Assembly: GCA_050694175.1 (NCBI GenBank)
Contig: JBOGXA010000011.1
Coordinates: 45,341-109,340 of the forward strand
Length of the DNA: 64,000 nucleotides
Direction of reading: 5' to 3'
Source of the DNA: JBOGXA01 sp050694175
GTDB taxonomy: Bacteria; Actinomycetota; CADDZG01; WHSQ01
In this document: one piece after another, positions 42,418 to 51,001 of the stretch
How the letters are laid out: every line of letters begins with the position of its first letter
Numbering within the stretch: position 1 is the stretch's first letter
The notes under the pieces: model-generated
Databases searched by the model: none
The model's input: only the letters and a program-made list of their open reading frames with translations
Told to the model about the DNA's origin: nothing
Position numbers and translations under genes: made by a program

Positions 42418-43543
42418 GGCGCACCTCGCGCAGGCGGGGACCGCTTTTGCAGTGTCGCTTCTCATCGGACTGGGTGGGATGCCTGTCGCCAACGCCTTGG
42501 GCCATCGCTTGGGGATGGTGTCGCATCCTCGGCTGTTTGGTCAGGGTGGCGCCGCAGTCTCCTACCTGGGAGGCGCAGCGGTTGCCGCATCTGTGCTGGC
42601 GGTAACGGTGCCCTTCGTGGTCCTTGGCCGGGGGCTCGTGCGGGAGGCCGGAGGCCTGCTGGCCGGTGCACTGGTGCTGATGATCCTGGGCCTCATCGAT
42701 GACCGGATCAGGGGGCTGTCGCCATACCTCCGGCTTGCCGCTCAGGCGACCGTCGCGATGGGCGTGTGGTGGGCGGGGGTGAGGGCCGTCCCGACCGGGA
42801 ACGCGTGGGCGGACGCAGCTCTCACGGTCTTCTTCCTGGTGGCGGCGACCAATGCCTTCAATCTTCTCGACAATATGGATGGCGTCGCAGGCGCGTGTGC
42901 GGCCACGATTGCCGCCGGCCTGTTCCTCCTTGCAGCGCTTGGAGGGCAGTATCTCGTCGCGCTTCTCGCCGCCGCGATCCTCGGCTCGTCGCTGGCGTTC
43001 TTGCGCCACAACCTCGTGAGTCCGCGCGTCTACCTCGGCAACGCAGGAAGCACCTTCTTGGGATTTCTGATCGCGGCAACCACCCTGAAGTTGCGGTTGC
43101 CGCTGGCAGAGCCGTGGAGTTACCTGGGCGCGGCGGCGGTTCTTGCGGTGCCGGTTGCCGATACTTCACTGGTGATACTTTCGCGGCTCATTGCGCGACG
43201 CCCCTTCTTCCAGGGTGGAATCGATCATCTGTCGCATCGCCTCGTGCGGTTGGGATTCTCGACGCGAGAGACGGCTCTCGCGCACGGACTAGCATGCGCC
43301 GTGGGAGCCGCGATGGTGGCGCTTGCGGTCGTGGTGGACAGGACCGAGCCTGTAATGGTCGCCACGGTGCTGATCGGTGCGCTTACTCTGTCGTTGCTTC
43401 GAGTCTCGATATACGAAGCGAACCCTCCTGAAGAAGGCTCGGGTGAGAGTCTTTCTCCCGGCGATGTCTTGAAACTTGGCTCACCGCGCGTGGACACACT
43501 GGGCATGGACACCGATCTCGTCGAAGAGCAGAGCCGGCCGTGA
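42410..43543 (+). CDS. MraY/WecA-family polyprenyl-phosphate sugar-1-P transferase with LGNAGS motif
   Basis: A 377-aa, about 11-TM protein from GTG 42410. The LGLIDDRIRGL (DD motif), NAFNLLDNMDGVAGA and DHLSHRLVRLG histidine motifs mark the family that loads the first sugar onto undecaprenyl phosphate. The usual Mg-contacting LGDAGS is LGNAGS here (VYLGNAGSTFLGF). That single Asp-to-Asn change could affect activity. The position between epimerase and UDP-sugar dehydrogenase suggests the initiating transferase of the exopolysaccharide. 4-bp overlap downstream. Confidence 0.88.
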   Translation: MSEAHLAQAGTAFAVSLLIGLGGMPVANALGHRLGMVSHPRLFGQGGAAVSYLGGAAVAASVLAVTVPFVVLGRGLVREAGGLLAGALVLMILGLIDDRIRGLSPYLRLAAQATVAMGVWWAGVRAVPTGNAWADAALTVFFLVAATNAFNLLDNMDGVAGACAATIAAGLFLLAALGGQYLVALLAAAILGSSLAFLRHNLVSPRVYLGNAGSTFLGFLIAATTLKLRLPLAEPWSYLGAAAVLAVPVADTSLVILSRLIARRPFFQGGIDHLSHRLVRLGFSTRETALAHGLACAVGAAMVALAVVVDRTEPVMVATVLIGALTLSLLRVSIYEANPPEEGSGESLSPGDVLKLGSPRVDTLGMDTDLVEEQSRP

Positions 43544-44871
43544 CCGGGAGCGGAGCCGGCGATCGGTCGCCGGACTGGTCGTGGCTGATCGATCGAATCG
43601 AGGACCGGGAGGCCCTCGTCGCGGTCGTCGGACTTGGGTACGTCGGCCTGCCCGTCGCAACGACTTTCGCGGAGGCGGGCTTTCGGGTACTGGGAATCGA
43701 TAATGACGGTGAGCGCGTACGCGCCATCCAGGATGGCAAGTCCTACATATGCGACGTCGAAGACGGTCGGATACGCAAGCTTCGAGTCGGCAACCGTCTG
43801 CGCGCCTCGACCTCGTATCGGGGGGCGGCAAAAGCGGATGCCGTCCTCATCTGTGTGCCCACGCCGCTAACGGACGGCGTTCCCGACCTGTCGATGATCA
43901 AGGGCGCGGGGAAGAAATTGGGGAAGGTAATCACCTCCGGCACGCTGGTCGTGCTGGAGAGCACAACTTACCCGGGGAGTACCGAGGAGATCCTCCTACC
44001 GCTACTGGAGGAGGGAGGGTTGGTACCGGGAACCGATTTCCTGCTTGCCTATTCACCGGAGCGAATCGATCCAGGCAACCCGACTTACAGGTTCGAGGAC
44101 ATCCCGAAGATCGTCGGCGGCATGTCGGCCGATGCAACCCGGGCGGCCGAGGCGTTGTACGGAGGGGTAGTTCCGAAAGTCTTTACGGTGCCGGGCACGC
44201 GCGAAGCCGAAATGGCCAAGTTGATAGAGAACACTTTCAGACACGTCAACATCGCCCTCGTCAACGAACTCGCGCTCTACGCCAACGACCTCGGCATCGA
44301 CATCTGGCAGTGCATTGAAGCTGCGGCGACGAAACCGTTTGGTTTCATGCCGTTCTGGCCGAGCCCCGGGTGGGGTGGCCACTGCATTCCACTCGATCCC
44401 GCATATCTGTCGTGGCGTGTGAGGCGCGACCGGGCGCACGAGGTGAAGTTCGTCGAACTGGCCCATCAGGTCAACTCGGAGATGCCGAGGCATGTCGTCG
44501 AGCGGATCGGCCTCCTGCTAAACGAGCAGGGTAAGTCGGTGCGAGGATCGAGGATCCTGGTGATAGGCATTGCCTATAAGGGTGGGACGGGTGACACGAG
44601 AGGATCACCAGGAGTCAAGGTCCTGGAGGCACTTGGTCAACGAGGTGCAACGGTGTCATTCCATGACCCGCTCGTTAAGCAACTTCAATTGCGATCCAAG
44701 AACATACGCTCGTCTGCTCTGACTAAAGAGCATCTGCGGTCTCAGGATCTTGTAGTAGTCCTCGTTTCGCAGGTCAATGTCGATTGGGAGCTGGTTGCAA
44801 AAGAGTCCAAGCTGGTGTTCGACTGTTGTCGTGCGATCGGTCGCGGATCAAACAGAATCTTCTATCTCTGA
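43540..44871 (+). CDS. UDP-N-acetylsugar/UDP-sugar 6-dehydrogenase (WbpA/WecC type)
   Basis: A 443-aa nucleotide-sugar dehydrogenase from GTG 43540. NAD site VAVVGLGYVGLPVATTFAEA, VLESTTYPGSTEEILLP, and the catalytic cysteine in GWGGHCIPLDPAYLSW. The C-terminal Rossmann domain is complete. Subtype WbpA/WecC (UDP-GlcNAc or UDP-ManNAc) is likelier than UDP-glucose because of GGHCIPLDP in place of GGSCFPKD. Overlaps the preceding gene by 4 bp. Confidence 0.92.
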   Translation: MTGSGAGDRSPDWSWLIDRIEDREALVAVVGLGYVGLPVATTFAEAGFRVLGIDNDGERVRAIQDGKSYICDVEDGRIRKLRVGNRLRASTSYRGAAKADAVLICVPTPLTDGVPDLSMIKGAGKKLGKVITSGTLVVLESTTYPGSTEEILLPLLEEGGLVPGTDFLLAYSPERIDPGNPTYRFEDIPKIVGGMSADATRAAEALYGGVVPKVFTVPGTREAEMAKLIENTFRHVNIALVNELALYANDLGIDIWQCIEAAATKPFGFMPFWPSPGWGGHCIPLDPAYLSWRVRRDRAHEVKFVELAHQVNSEMPRHVVERIGLLLNEQGKSVRGSRILVIGIAYKGGTGDTRGSPGVKVLEALGQRGATVSFHDPLVKQLQLRSKNIRSSALTKEHLRSQDLVVVLVSQVNVDWELVAKESKLVFDCCRAIGRGSNRIFYL

Positions 44872-45090
44872 TAGCTCTCTGTCGGCAGCGAATTGACCGT
44901 CTCGGACAGGTCGGGGAGCTGCGGCCACCATCTCAGTAAGGAGAGCAAGCTCGGCTCACAGGACCCATGTTCCTGATGGTTGCGCGATGGAGGCGAATGA
45001 GCGGTCAGCCCGCCGATTCGCGAGCACGGCCGAGGCTGCTCGTGAGCACGACGACGTGGCATGCAAGGCAAGACTTCAGGGTCGGAAAGC

Positions 45091-46551
45091 TCAATGGGTG
45101 GAGCGGGACGAGCCAGCTCTCCCTCTGAAATCAGCAGATACCCCGGCGGACAGTAGGCCGAGGAAAAGGGCAATTCCGTAGGTCTCAGGTTGCCCCCCAT
45201 AAAGCGCATTCCCATTCAGCCACAGGAGCGTAACCACAAGGCCCGCGATAGACAGAACGGCGTAGTTGTAGAAGGGACCACCCGAGAGGATTGCGAGCGC
45301 CGAGTGAATTCGACGTTTCAACCTGACTGCGGAATAGATCATGACGGCCAGCCCTAGAAGGCCGAGCTCGGCGGCAAGCTGAATATAAGTGTTGTGTACG
45401 GTGCTGGGGCTGACGTTGGGGAAGAGCTGGGGGGGGACGCTTTCAAACCGATCGTGGAGTGATTGTGACACTTCAGATTGGCCGATGATTTCTGGGGAGG
45501 AGCTGCGCTGCCAGCCGACTCCGACGAGGGGATGACGGAAAAAGAGCTCGAGGCCTGCGGATGCCAGCACGATGCGGTGACTCGTCGAACCCGTTGAGAA
45601 TGATGTAGACGTGGGCAGGGTTTCTGGCCGAGCGAACGAGATTGTGAGAAAAGCAAACAAGCTCATACCGGTGACGGCAAGCAGGGGTTTTGCGAGAGGA
45701 GCGCGTTGTGTCTGCCCTCTCGTCTTCTGGACTAAGTAGCCGAGCCCCAGGGCTGCTGTAGCAGCAAGCAGCCCGCCGACAGATTTGGCAAGAAGAAGGC
45801 CTAACAACCCGGCAGCAAAGATGCCGATCCGGAGGGAAGGGACTCTGGAGGGAATGATGAAGGAGGCAGCAAGGATCAAGTATGAGGAGACCAGGCCGAG
45901 TGAGTTGACATTAAGTAGGCCCCCATAGCGCGCCTGCAACAGACCGCCCCACGTCGCTTCGGAAGCGGCGGACGCAACGGCAAAAAGTCCAGCGAAAACG
46001 ACGGCAGCGATGACAAGCCGAAAATCTCGTCTGGTCGTTAATGTCACTTGTACGAGCCAGAAAAGCGACAGCGTTTGAACGAGGCGAAACCAGGAAACGA
46101 GTGAAGGGACGAAGTGCGCGGGATCCTCAATTACCACAACGACTAGACTCGCGCCAATGTAGAGGACGAAAACACCAAGAGCCCAGAGCACCGCCCTTTC
46201 CCATGGCTGCGGGGCTGAAAAGAGCGATCCGGTGAATGCGGAGAGAAGGACGAGTAAGAAGAAGGAGAGATCGGCGACATAGATGTTCACTTCTCCTGCT
46301 ACGGCCATTGTCTCATTGAGGCCTGAAAAGACGAGTGCGAGGGTTGCCACGAGGCAGACTTGAGGACCAACAAGCATCAAGATCGAAGCCAGAATGATAC
46401 CGACGGCGAGCGTGCGCGTGGGGATAGGTCCGGTGGCTTGGGATCCCCAACGGGAGATTGCGTACCCGGCAGCAAGACAAGCCAGAATTGCAACGAGATC
46501 AACGCGAAAAGGGCTTGAGGATGCTCGAGCTCTTAGCACGGTGGGAACCAT
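45091..46551 (-). CDS. O-antigen ligase/polymerase (Wzy_C) family protein
   Basis: A 486-aa polytopic membrane protein with about 11 TM helices. The hallmark VHNTYIQLAAELGLLG (Wzy_C motif) is present, preceded by an extracellular loop of about 70 residues with HPLVGVGWQRSSSPEI. Such proteins polymerise repeat units in Wzx/Wzy-dependent exopolysaccharide synthesis. It is on the minus strand like the methyltransferase upstream, opposite to the flanking genes. Local base composition is AT-richer than the core. Confidence 0.88.
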   Translation of the reverse strand: MVPTVLRARASSSPFRVDLVAILACLAAGYAISRWGSQATGPIPTRTLAVGIILASILMLVGPQVCLVATLALVFSGLNETMAVAGEVNIYVADLSFFLLVLLSAFTGSLFSAPQPWERAVLWALGVFVLYIGASLVVVVIEDPAHFVPSLVSWFRLVQTLSLFWLVQVTLTTRRDFRLVIAAVVFAGLFAVASAASEATWGGLLQARYGGLLNVNSLGLVSSYLILAASFIIPSRVPSLRIGIFAAGLLGLLLAKSVGGLLAATAALGLGYLVQKTRGQTQRAPLAKPLLAVTGMSLFAFLTISFARPETLPTSTSFSTGSTSHRIVLASAGLELFFRHPLVGVGWQRSSSPEIIGQSEVSQSLHDRFESVPPQLFPNVSPSTVHNTYIQLAAELGLLGLAVMIYSAVRLKRRIHSALAILSGGPFYNYAVLSIAGLVVTLLWLNGNALYGGQPETYGIALFLGLLSAGVSADFRGRAGSSRSTH

Positions 46552-46626
46552 CTTTCGCCGGAATTCTTACTATCCCCTTGGTCAGCCCAAGAGGCAGGAT
46601 ATACGACCTGGACGAGCGTGATGTCT

Positions 46627-47319
46627 CTAGGGCCGCGCTTTGCAAACAAGCGTTCGACACCATTGCGGGTGGCTTTGGCCGGTACACACAAGCCTTCGGA
46701 AGATCGCTCGGAATGGCACTGTGTTGGCAAAATGCTCGAGGCGCACCCAGGGAGGCTGGAGGTACAGGCCCTCGATCGCTACTTCGGTAAACCCGGCCCG
46801 ATGGAGCATAGAGGCTAGCTCCTCGGCTGAGTACTCCGTCACGTGATAAGGATTTCGTGCACGGCCAAGAGCGGGCCGCGTTCTGTTTGGCGTCGTCAAG
46901 ATGAGCCACCCTTTGGACTCTGCCAAGAGTCCCCGCGCCCCCAAAAGGAAGTTGTCTCGCTCTCTGTCTTCGAGATGCTCGATAAGTTCAAACGCGGTGA
47001 TAACCTCCCCATTCCACGGGGCTTGCCTAGCAGCTTCGCTAATGTCTTCTGCTTTGGCGACAGAAAAGCTCACGTGTGGCTCTTCAACAATTAGGCGTGC
47101 AAAGGCAATGCCCCTCGGGTTCAGGTCGATGCCGTGGACCGTCTGTGCGTGGCGAGCAATGAGCGCCGTAACGAACCCGTCTCCGCAGCCAACATCCAGA
47201 ACGGGCTTCCTTGAGATCAAATTCTTTATCCGGTCGACGCTTTGAGACGCGATGTACTGATAGAAGTGGTTAGCGCACCAGTGATAGGGGAGGTGATATG
47301 GATGCTGAGAATGGGTCAT
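46627..47319 (-). CDS. Class I SAM-dependent methyltransferase
   Basis: A 230-aa methyltransferase. Motif I LDVGCGDGFVTALIARHA, motif II acidic HGIDLNPRGIAFAR, and the post-I segment ITAFELIEHLEDRERDNFL resemble UbiE/SmtA-type and sugar O-methyltransferases. Cys near the C-terminus (RTLVCKARP). It starts ATG 47319 and ends 75 bp before the O-antigen ligase gene. Likely methylates a sugar in the repeat unit or a lipid carrier. Target unknown. Confidence 0.85.
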   Translation of the reverse strand: MTHSQHPYHLPYHWCANHFYQYIASQSVDRIKNLISRKPVLDVGCGDGFVTALIARHAQTVHGIDLNPRGIAFARLIVEEPHVSFSVAKAEDISEAARQAPWNGEVITAFELIEHLEDRERDNFLLGARGLLAESKGWLILTTPNRTRPALGRARNPYHVTEYSAEELASMLHRAGFTEVAIEGLYLQPPWVRLEHFANTVPFRAIFRRLVCTGQSHPQWCRTLVCKARP

Positions 47320-47665
47320 CGGCAGGTTCGCGTGCCCGATGAAGGTGGCGAAAGCACTTCTGACTTCCCCGGCACGCGGTCATCGGATGATGATCTCTGG
47401 GTAATTGTCACCTCGTGAGCCTAGATGATCGGCGGCCGACTTGGGGTGTTTCATCAAGGACTCGCATGGTCGTCATCGCAAGGCAACCGACGCACCGATG
47501 GGATCAGCGCGGCCGAGAGGAGTAACAAACTCTGCTTTCCCACACGGCCTACAATTCTCCTCCGGTTCGGAATCTGGCGCCTTCAGAAATCAGCATTGTG
47601 CAATGGGTTGAGGAAGGGACTGCCTTGTGTCCGGTGGTAGGTAGATTACAAACAGAGACGGCTCA
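47320..47665. other. 346-bp intergenic region, no gene seen
   Basis: Between divergent methyltransferase (minus) and glycosyltransferase (plus). A 71-codon plus frame exists, but its composition is not protein-like and it lacks a ribosome-binding site. The region should hold two divergent promoters. TACAAACAGAGACGG near 47649 may form part of the start of the rightward transcript, but no confident promoter was found. Confidence 0.4.
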
Positions 47666-48832
47666 ATGAAGGTTCTCCACATCCAGAAGGTGGCCGGAAT
47701 CGGGGGCTCGGAGCGCCACCTCCTTCTACTTCTCGCGGGACTGGCTGCCAATGGGATCGACGTGCACATGTGCGTGCTCGGGGAGAAGGATTGTGAGCGC
47801 TTCGTTGAACGCCTAAGAGAGGAGAAGATCGAGACAACCGTGCTTCCAGCCGGTTTGGACGTCAATCCGCCTCTCATCGGGCGCCTGGTTCGTGTGATTC
47901 GAGGCTTGCGGCCGGATCTGGTGCATACGCACCTCATTCACGCCGATCTGTACGGTCAGGTCGCCGCGCTCCTTTGTAGGATTCCGGCCGTCTCGAGCCT
48001 GCACGCAACTCATTCCTTTTACCTTCGCCAACCCGTGCGATCGGCCGCATGGATCGCGGGCCGGCTTGCAAGACGCACGGTGGCGATCTCCGAGCATGTA
48101 CGTGACTTTGCCACCGAGGCAACAATCGCGCGCCCCGAGCGAATACGGGTCGTGCATTACGGTATAGAGGCTCGCGGCTGGAAGTCGCCACTTGATGAAC
48201 GGGCCGCTCTTCGCAGTTCGTACGACCTGAAACCCGACCACGTGGCGGTCGGAATCGCGTCCCGACTGATTCCGCATAAGGGGCACGACTTCCTGCTCGA
48301 GGCCGTGGCTGAAGCAAGTCGCAATTTCAAGGGACTGCGGCTGCTGGTCGCCGGTGATGGGCCGTGCCGGGGAAAGCTTGAGGAGATGGCACGTGCCATG
48401 ATGCCTCCGGAGACCGCGCAGTTTTGCGGGTTCGTTGCGAATATCCGGGGGTTCATGAACGCATGCGATCTCCTTGCGTTCCCGACCTTGCCCGAGCTCG
48501 GTGAAGGGTTTGGCCTGGCGGCTCTAGAGGCCATGGCAGCCGGGCTGCCGGTAATCGCCACGTCGGTCGGCTCACTGCCCGAAGTCGTAGTGGACGGAGA
48601 AACCGGGGTGCTTGTGCCCCCGGGCGCCGTGGATCAACTTGCATCGACACTTGTGTCCCTCGCTCGAGATCCACAGCGACGTCACGAAATGGGTATGTGC
48701 GGGCGCGAGAGAGCCTCATCGACATTCTCTCTGGAGAGGATGGTGAACCGAACTGCTGAGGTCTATGGTGAGGTGGTTTCGGGGGCGGCTACTTCGCGAT
48801 CAAGCCGCCCTCCGAAGCGACCGGTTCGGTGA
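47666..48832 (+). CDS. Glycosyltransferase family 4 protein
   Basis: A 388-aa GT-B enzyme. N-terminal acceptor half with VLHIQKVAGIGGSERHLLLL and LRPDLVHTHLIHADLYGQVA. C-terminal donor half with IPHKGHDFLLEAVAEASRN and the E-x7-E nucleotide-sugar motif LGEGFGLAALEAMAAGLPVI. GT4 retaining glycosyltransferase in the exopolysaccharide cluster. ATG 47666; the next GT starts 25 bp after it. Confidence 0.92.
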   Translation: MKVLHIQKVAGIGGSERHLLLLLAGLAANGIDVHMCVLGEKDCERFVERLREEKIETTVLPAGLDVNPPLIGRLVRVIRGLRPDLVHTHLIHADLYGQVAALLCRIPAVSSLHATHSFYLRQPVRSAAWIAGRLARRTVAISEHVRDFATEATIARPERIRVVHYGIEARGWKSPLDERAALRSSYDLKPDHVAVGIASRLIPHKGHDFLLEAVAEASRNFKGLRLLVAGDGPCRGKLEEMARAMMPPETAQFCGFVANIRGFMNACDLLAFPTLPELGEGFGLAALEAMAAGLPVIATSVGSLPEVVVDGETGVLVPPGAVDQLASTLVSLARDPQRRHEMGMCGRERASSTFSLERMVNRTAEVYGEVVSGAATSRSSRPPKRPVR

Positions 48833-48857
48833 TGCTTCGGCCGACGAGATCACGACT

Positions 48858-50003
48858 GTGAAAAAGATCCGGGTACTGCGAATCATCGCTCGAATGAATG
48901 TCGGGGGCCCGGCCCTGCAGGTCACCGTTTTGGCGGAGGGGCTTAATCCCTCTCGTTTTGAATCTCGCGTCCTCGTCGGCAACGTCGGGAAAGGTGAGGG
49001 AGACTACGTGGACTTGCGCGCCCCAAAGGCGCCGGTCCGCCGAGTTCCCGGGCTCGGCCGCGCGGTCAACTTCCTCGGGGACGTGCGCGCGTTCGCGACC
49101 ATTGTTGGGGAGATCCGTCGCTTCCGTCCGCACATCGTGCACACGCACACCGCCAAGGCCGGCGCGCTCGGGCGGGTGGCAGCCATCCTTACGCGAGTGC
49201 CGGCAACCGTTCATACGTTTCACGGCCATCTTCTCAGGGGTTACTTCTCTCCGATGCTGACGAGGTGCGTCGTGCACAGTGAGCGGGCGCTTGCTCGCGG
49301 GACCACCCGTCTCGTGGCAGTAGGGAGACAGGTGAGAGACGAACTACTTGGGGCCGGAATCGGAAGTCGGGATCAATACGCGGTTGTACCCCCTGGCGTC
49401 GGGTTGCGACCCACCCCCGAACGGGGATCTGCCCGCGCACTGCTCGACCTGCCCCCCGATTGCCCCGTGGTCGCCTATGTTGCCCGGCTGGCGGCCGTCA
49501 AGCGCCCGGACCGCTTCATAGACGTCGCTAAACGTCTCGCCGCCTATCGCCCTAATTCGATCTTTCTCGTGGCGGGGGCAGGGGAATTGCTCGACGACAT
49601 GCGGGCCCGGGCAAGGCCGCTTGACTCCCGAATCCGCTTTCTCGGCTGGCGGTCCGACGTTGAAAACGTCTATGCAGCTTCTGATGTTGTGGTGCTCACC
49701 TCCGATAACGAGGGGATGCCCGTGTCGCTCATCGAGGCCGCTGTCGCAGGAAGGCCCGCGGTGTCGGTCCGCGCGGGGAGTGCACCCGAGGTGGTCGTCG
49801 ACGGCGTGACCGGCGTGATCACCGACGCGAGTGCAGACGACATCGCCGGGGCCGTGGAGATGCTGCTGTCCGATCGGGACCTCAGCAACCGGATGGGAGC
49901 CGCGGCGGCGGAGCGCGCCCGCCGGGAATTCAGTGCGACCAGGCTCGTCGCCGACACGGAAAGGCTCTACGAGGAGATCGCCGAGCAAAAAGGATTTGCT
50001 TGA
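48858..50003 (+). CDS. Glycosyltransferase family 4 protein
   Basis: A 381-aa GT4 protein from GTG 48858 (the frame is open to 48765 but the family N-terminus IRVLRIIARMNVGGPALQ fits this start). HIVHTHTAKAGALGRVAAIL, ARLAAVKRPDRFIDVAKRLA, and TSDNEGMPVSLIEAAVAGRP are characteristic. Paired with the previous GT in one transcript. It converges with the epimerase on the minus strand, 8 bp apart. Confidence 0.92.
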   Translation: MKKIRVLRIIARMNVGGPALQVTVLAEGLNPSRFESRVLVGNVGKGEGDYVDLRAPKAPVRRVPGLGRAVNFLGDVRAFATIVGEIRRFRPHIVHTHTAKAGALGRVAAILTRVPATVHTFHGHLLRGYFSPMLTRCVVHSERALARGTTRLVAVGRQVRDELLGAGIGSRDQYAVVPPGVGLRPTPERGSARALLDLPPDCPVVAYVARLAAVKRPDRFIDVAKRLAAYRPNSIFLVAGAGELLDDMRARARPLDSRIRFLGWRSDVENVYAASDVVVLTSDNEGMPVSLIEAAVAGRPAVSVRAGSAPEVVVDGVTGVITDASADDIAGAVEMLLSDRDLSNRMGAAAAERARREFSATRLVADTERLYEEIAEQKGFA

Positions 50004-50011
50004 GACCCCGT

Positions 50012-50950
50012 TCAGGTTGACTCTGGCGTCTTCTCCTTGAACCATGCCACCGTAGCCGCCACCGCCTCGTGCCAATCGCTCTCGGGCTTCCAGCCGAGCA
50101 GCCGATCGGCCTTCGAGATATCGGCATGTGTTCTCCGCACATCCCCGGCACGCTTTGGCTTGAGGTCGGGGTCGATCCACCTGCCGACCGCGTCGGAAAC
50201 GTCTGCGAGCACCTGGTTTACCGTCCTGGGGCGACCGCCGCCGATGTTGATTACCTCACCATCGATGATCTCGTTGGCTTCCGCGGCAAGGAGGTTCGCG
50301 CGAACGACGTCGTCGATATACGTGAAGTCTCGTGACTGCTCACCATCCCAGTGCACCTCGGGTGCGATACCCCTTACGAGTGCCGAGACGAAGGCGGGAA
50401 AGACGGCAGCGTATCTTGATTCCGGATGCTGTCCGGGCCCGAAGACGTTGAAGTAGCGCAGAGAGACCGTGGACAGCCCGTGAAGCCTGGTCCATATCTG
50501 GCAGTAACGCTCGCCGGCGAACTTCGACAAGGCGTAAGGCGAGAGGGGTTGAGGTGGCAGGTCTTCGCCGTTGATAGCGTCCTCGTTGTCTCCATAGATG
50601 CTGGAGCTGGATGCGTAGACGACTCGGCGCACACCTTCTGCCTGAGCTGCGAGCAAGACGTGCAAGGTCCCGACGACGTTCGAAGTCTCGCTCAACAGGG
50701 GGTCGTCAACCGAACGCGGCACGCTGCGCACGGCTCCCTGGTGAAAAACGACCTCAATGTCCCGGCACGCGCGGCGCACGTGTTCCATGCCACGCAAATC
50801 ACCCTCGAACAACTCCACGCCGGGAACGACGTTTTCTCTGAAGCCCGTGAGGAAGTTGTCGAGGGCCCGGACGGAGTGCCCGCGTTCCAGCAGGAGGCGG
50901 CAAACCGATGATCCGATAAAGCCGGCCCCGCCCGTTACGAGCGTCCTCAT
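50012..50950 (-). CDS. UDP-GlcNAc/UDP-glucose 4-epimerase-like SDR
   Basis: A 312-aa extended SDR. NAD site MRTLVTGGAGFIGSSVCRLL, YASSSSIYGDNEDAI, the catalytic YALSK in SPYALSKFAGERYCQIW, and RYFNVFGPGQHPESRYAAV. RRTHADISKADRLLGWKPE is typical of WbpP-type UDP-GlcNAc 4-epimerases. Provides a hexosamine precursor for the repeat unit. The first gene of a minus-strand group is the flippase (upstream); this gene follows it by about 50 bp. Confidence 0.92.
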   Translation of the reverse strand: MRTLVTGGAGFIGSSVCRLLLERGHSVRALDNFLTGFRENVVPGVELFEGDLRGMEHVRRACRDIEVVFHQGAVRSVPRSVDDPLLSETSNVVGTLHVLLAAQAEGVRRVVYASSSSIYGDNEDAINGEDLPPQPLSPYALSKFAGERYCQIWTRLHGLSTVSLRYFNVFGPGQHPESRYAAVFPAFVSALVRGIAPEVHWDGEQSRDFTYIDDVVRANLLAAEANEIIDGEVINIGGGRPRTVNQVLADVSDAVGRWIDPDLKPKRAGDVRRTHADISKADRLLGWKPESDWHEAVAATVAWFKEKTPEST

Positions 50951-51001
50951 CGCACCTCCTCGGCTTCCATGCCATGCAGATGTTTGCGCTTATCCGGTTA
51001 C

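Noticed and set aside
44987..45181. 64-codon plus frame overlapping the polymerase 3' end
   Set aside because: No ribosome-binding site, no family likeness, and antisense overlap with the polymerase coding end.
47425..47640. 71-codon frame in the 346-bp gap
   Set aside because: Composition and residue content not protein-like; no start signal.
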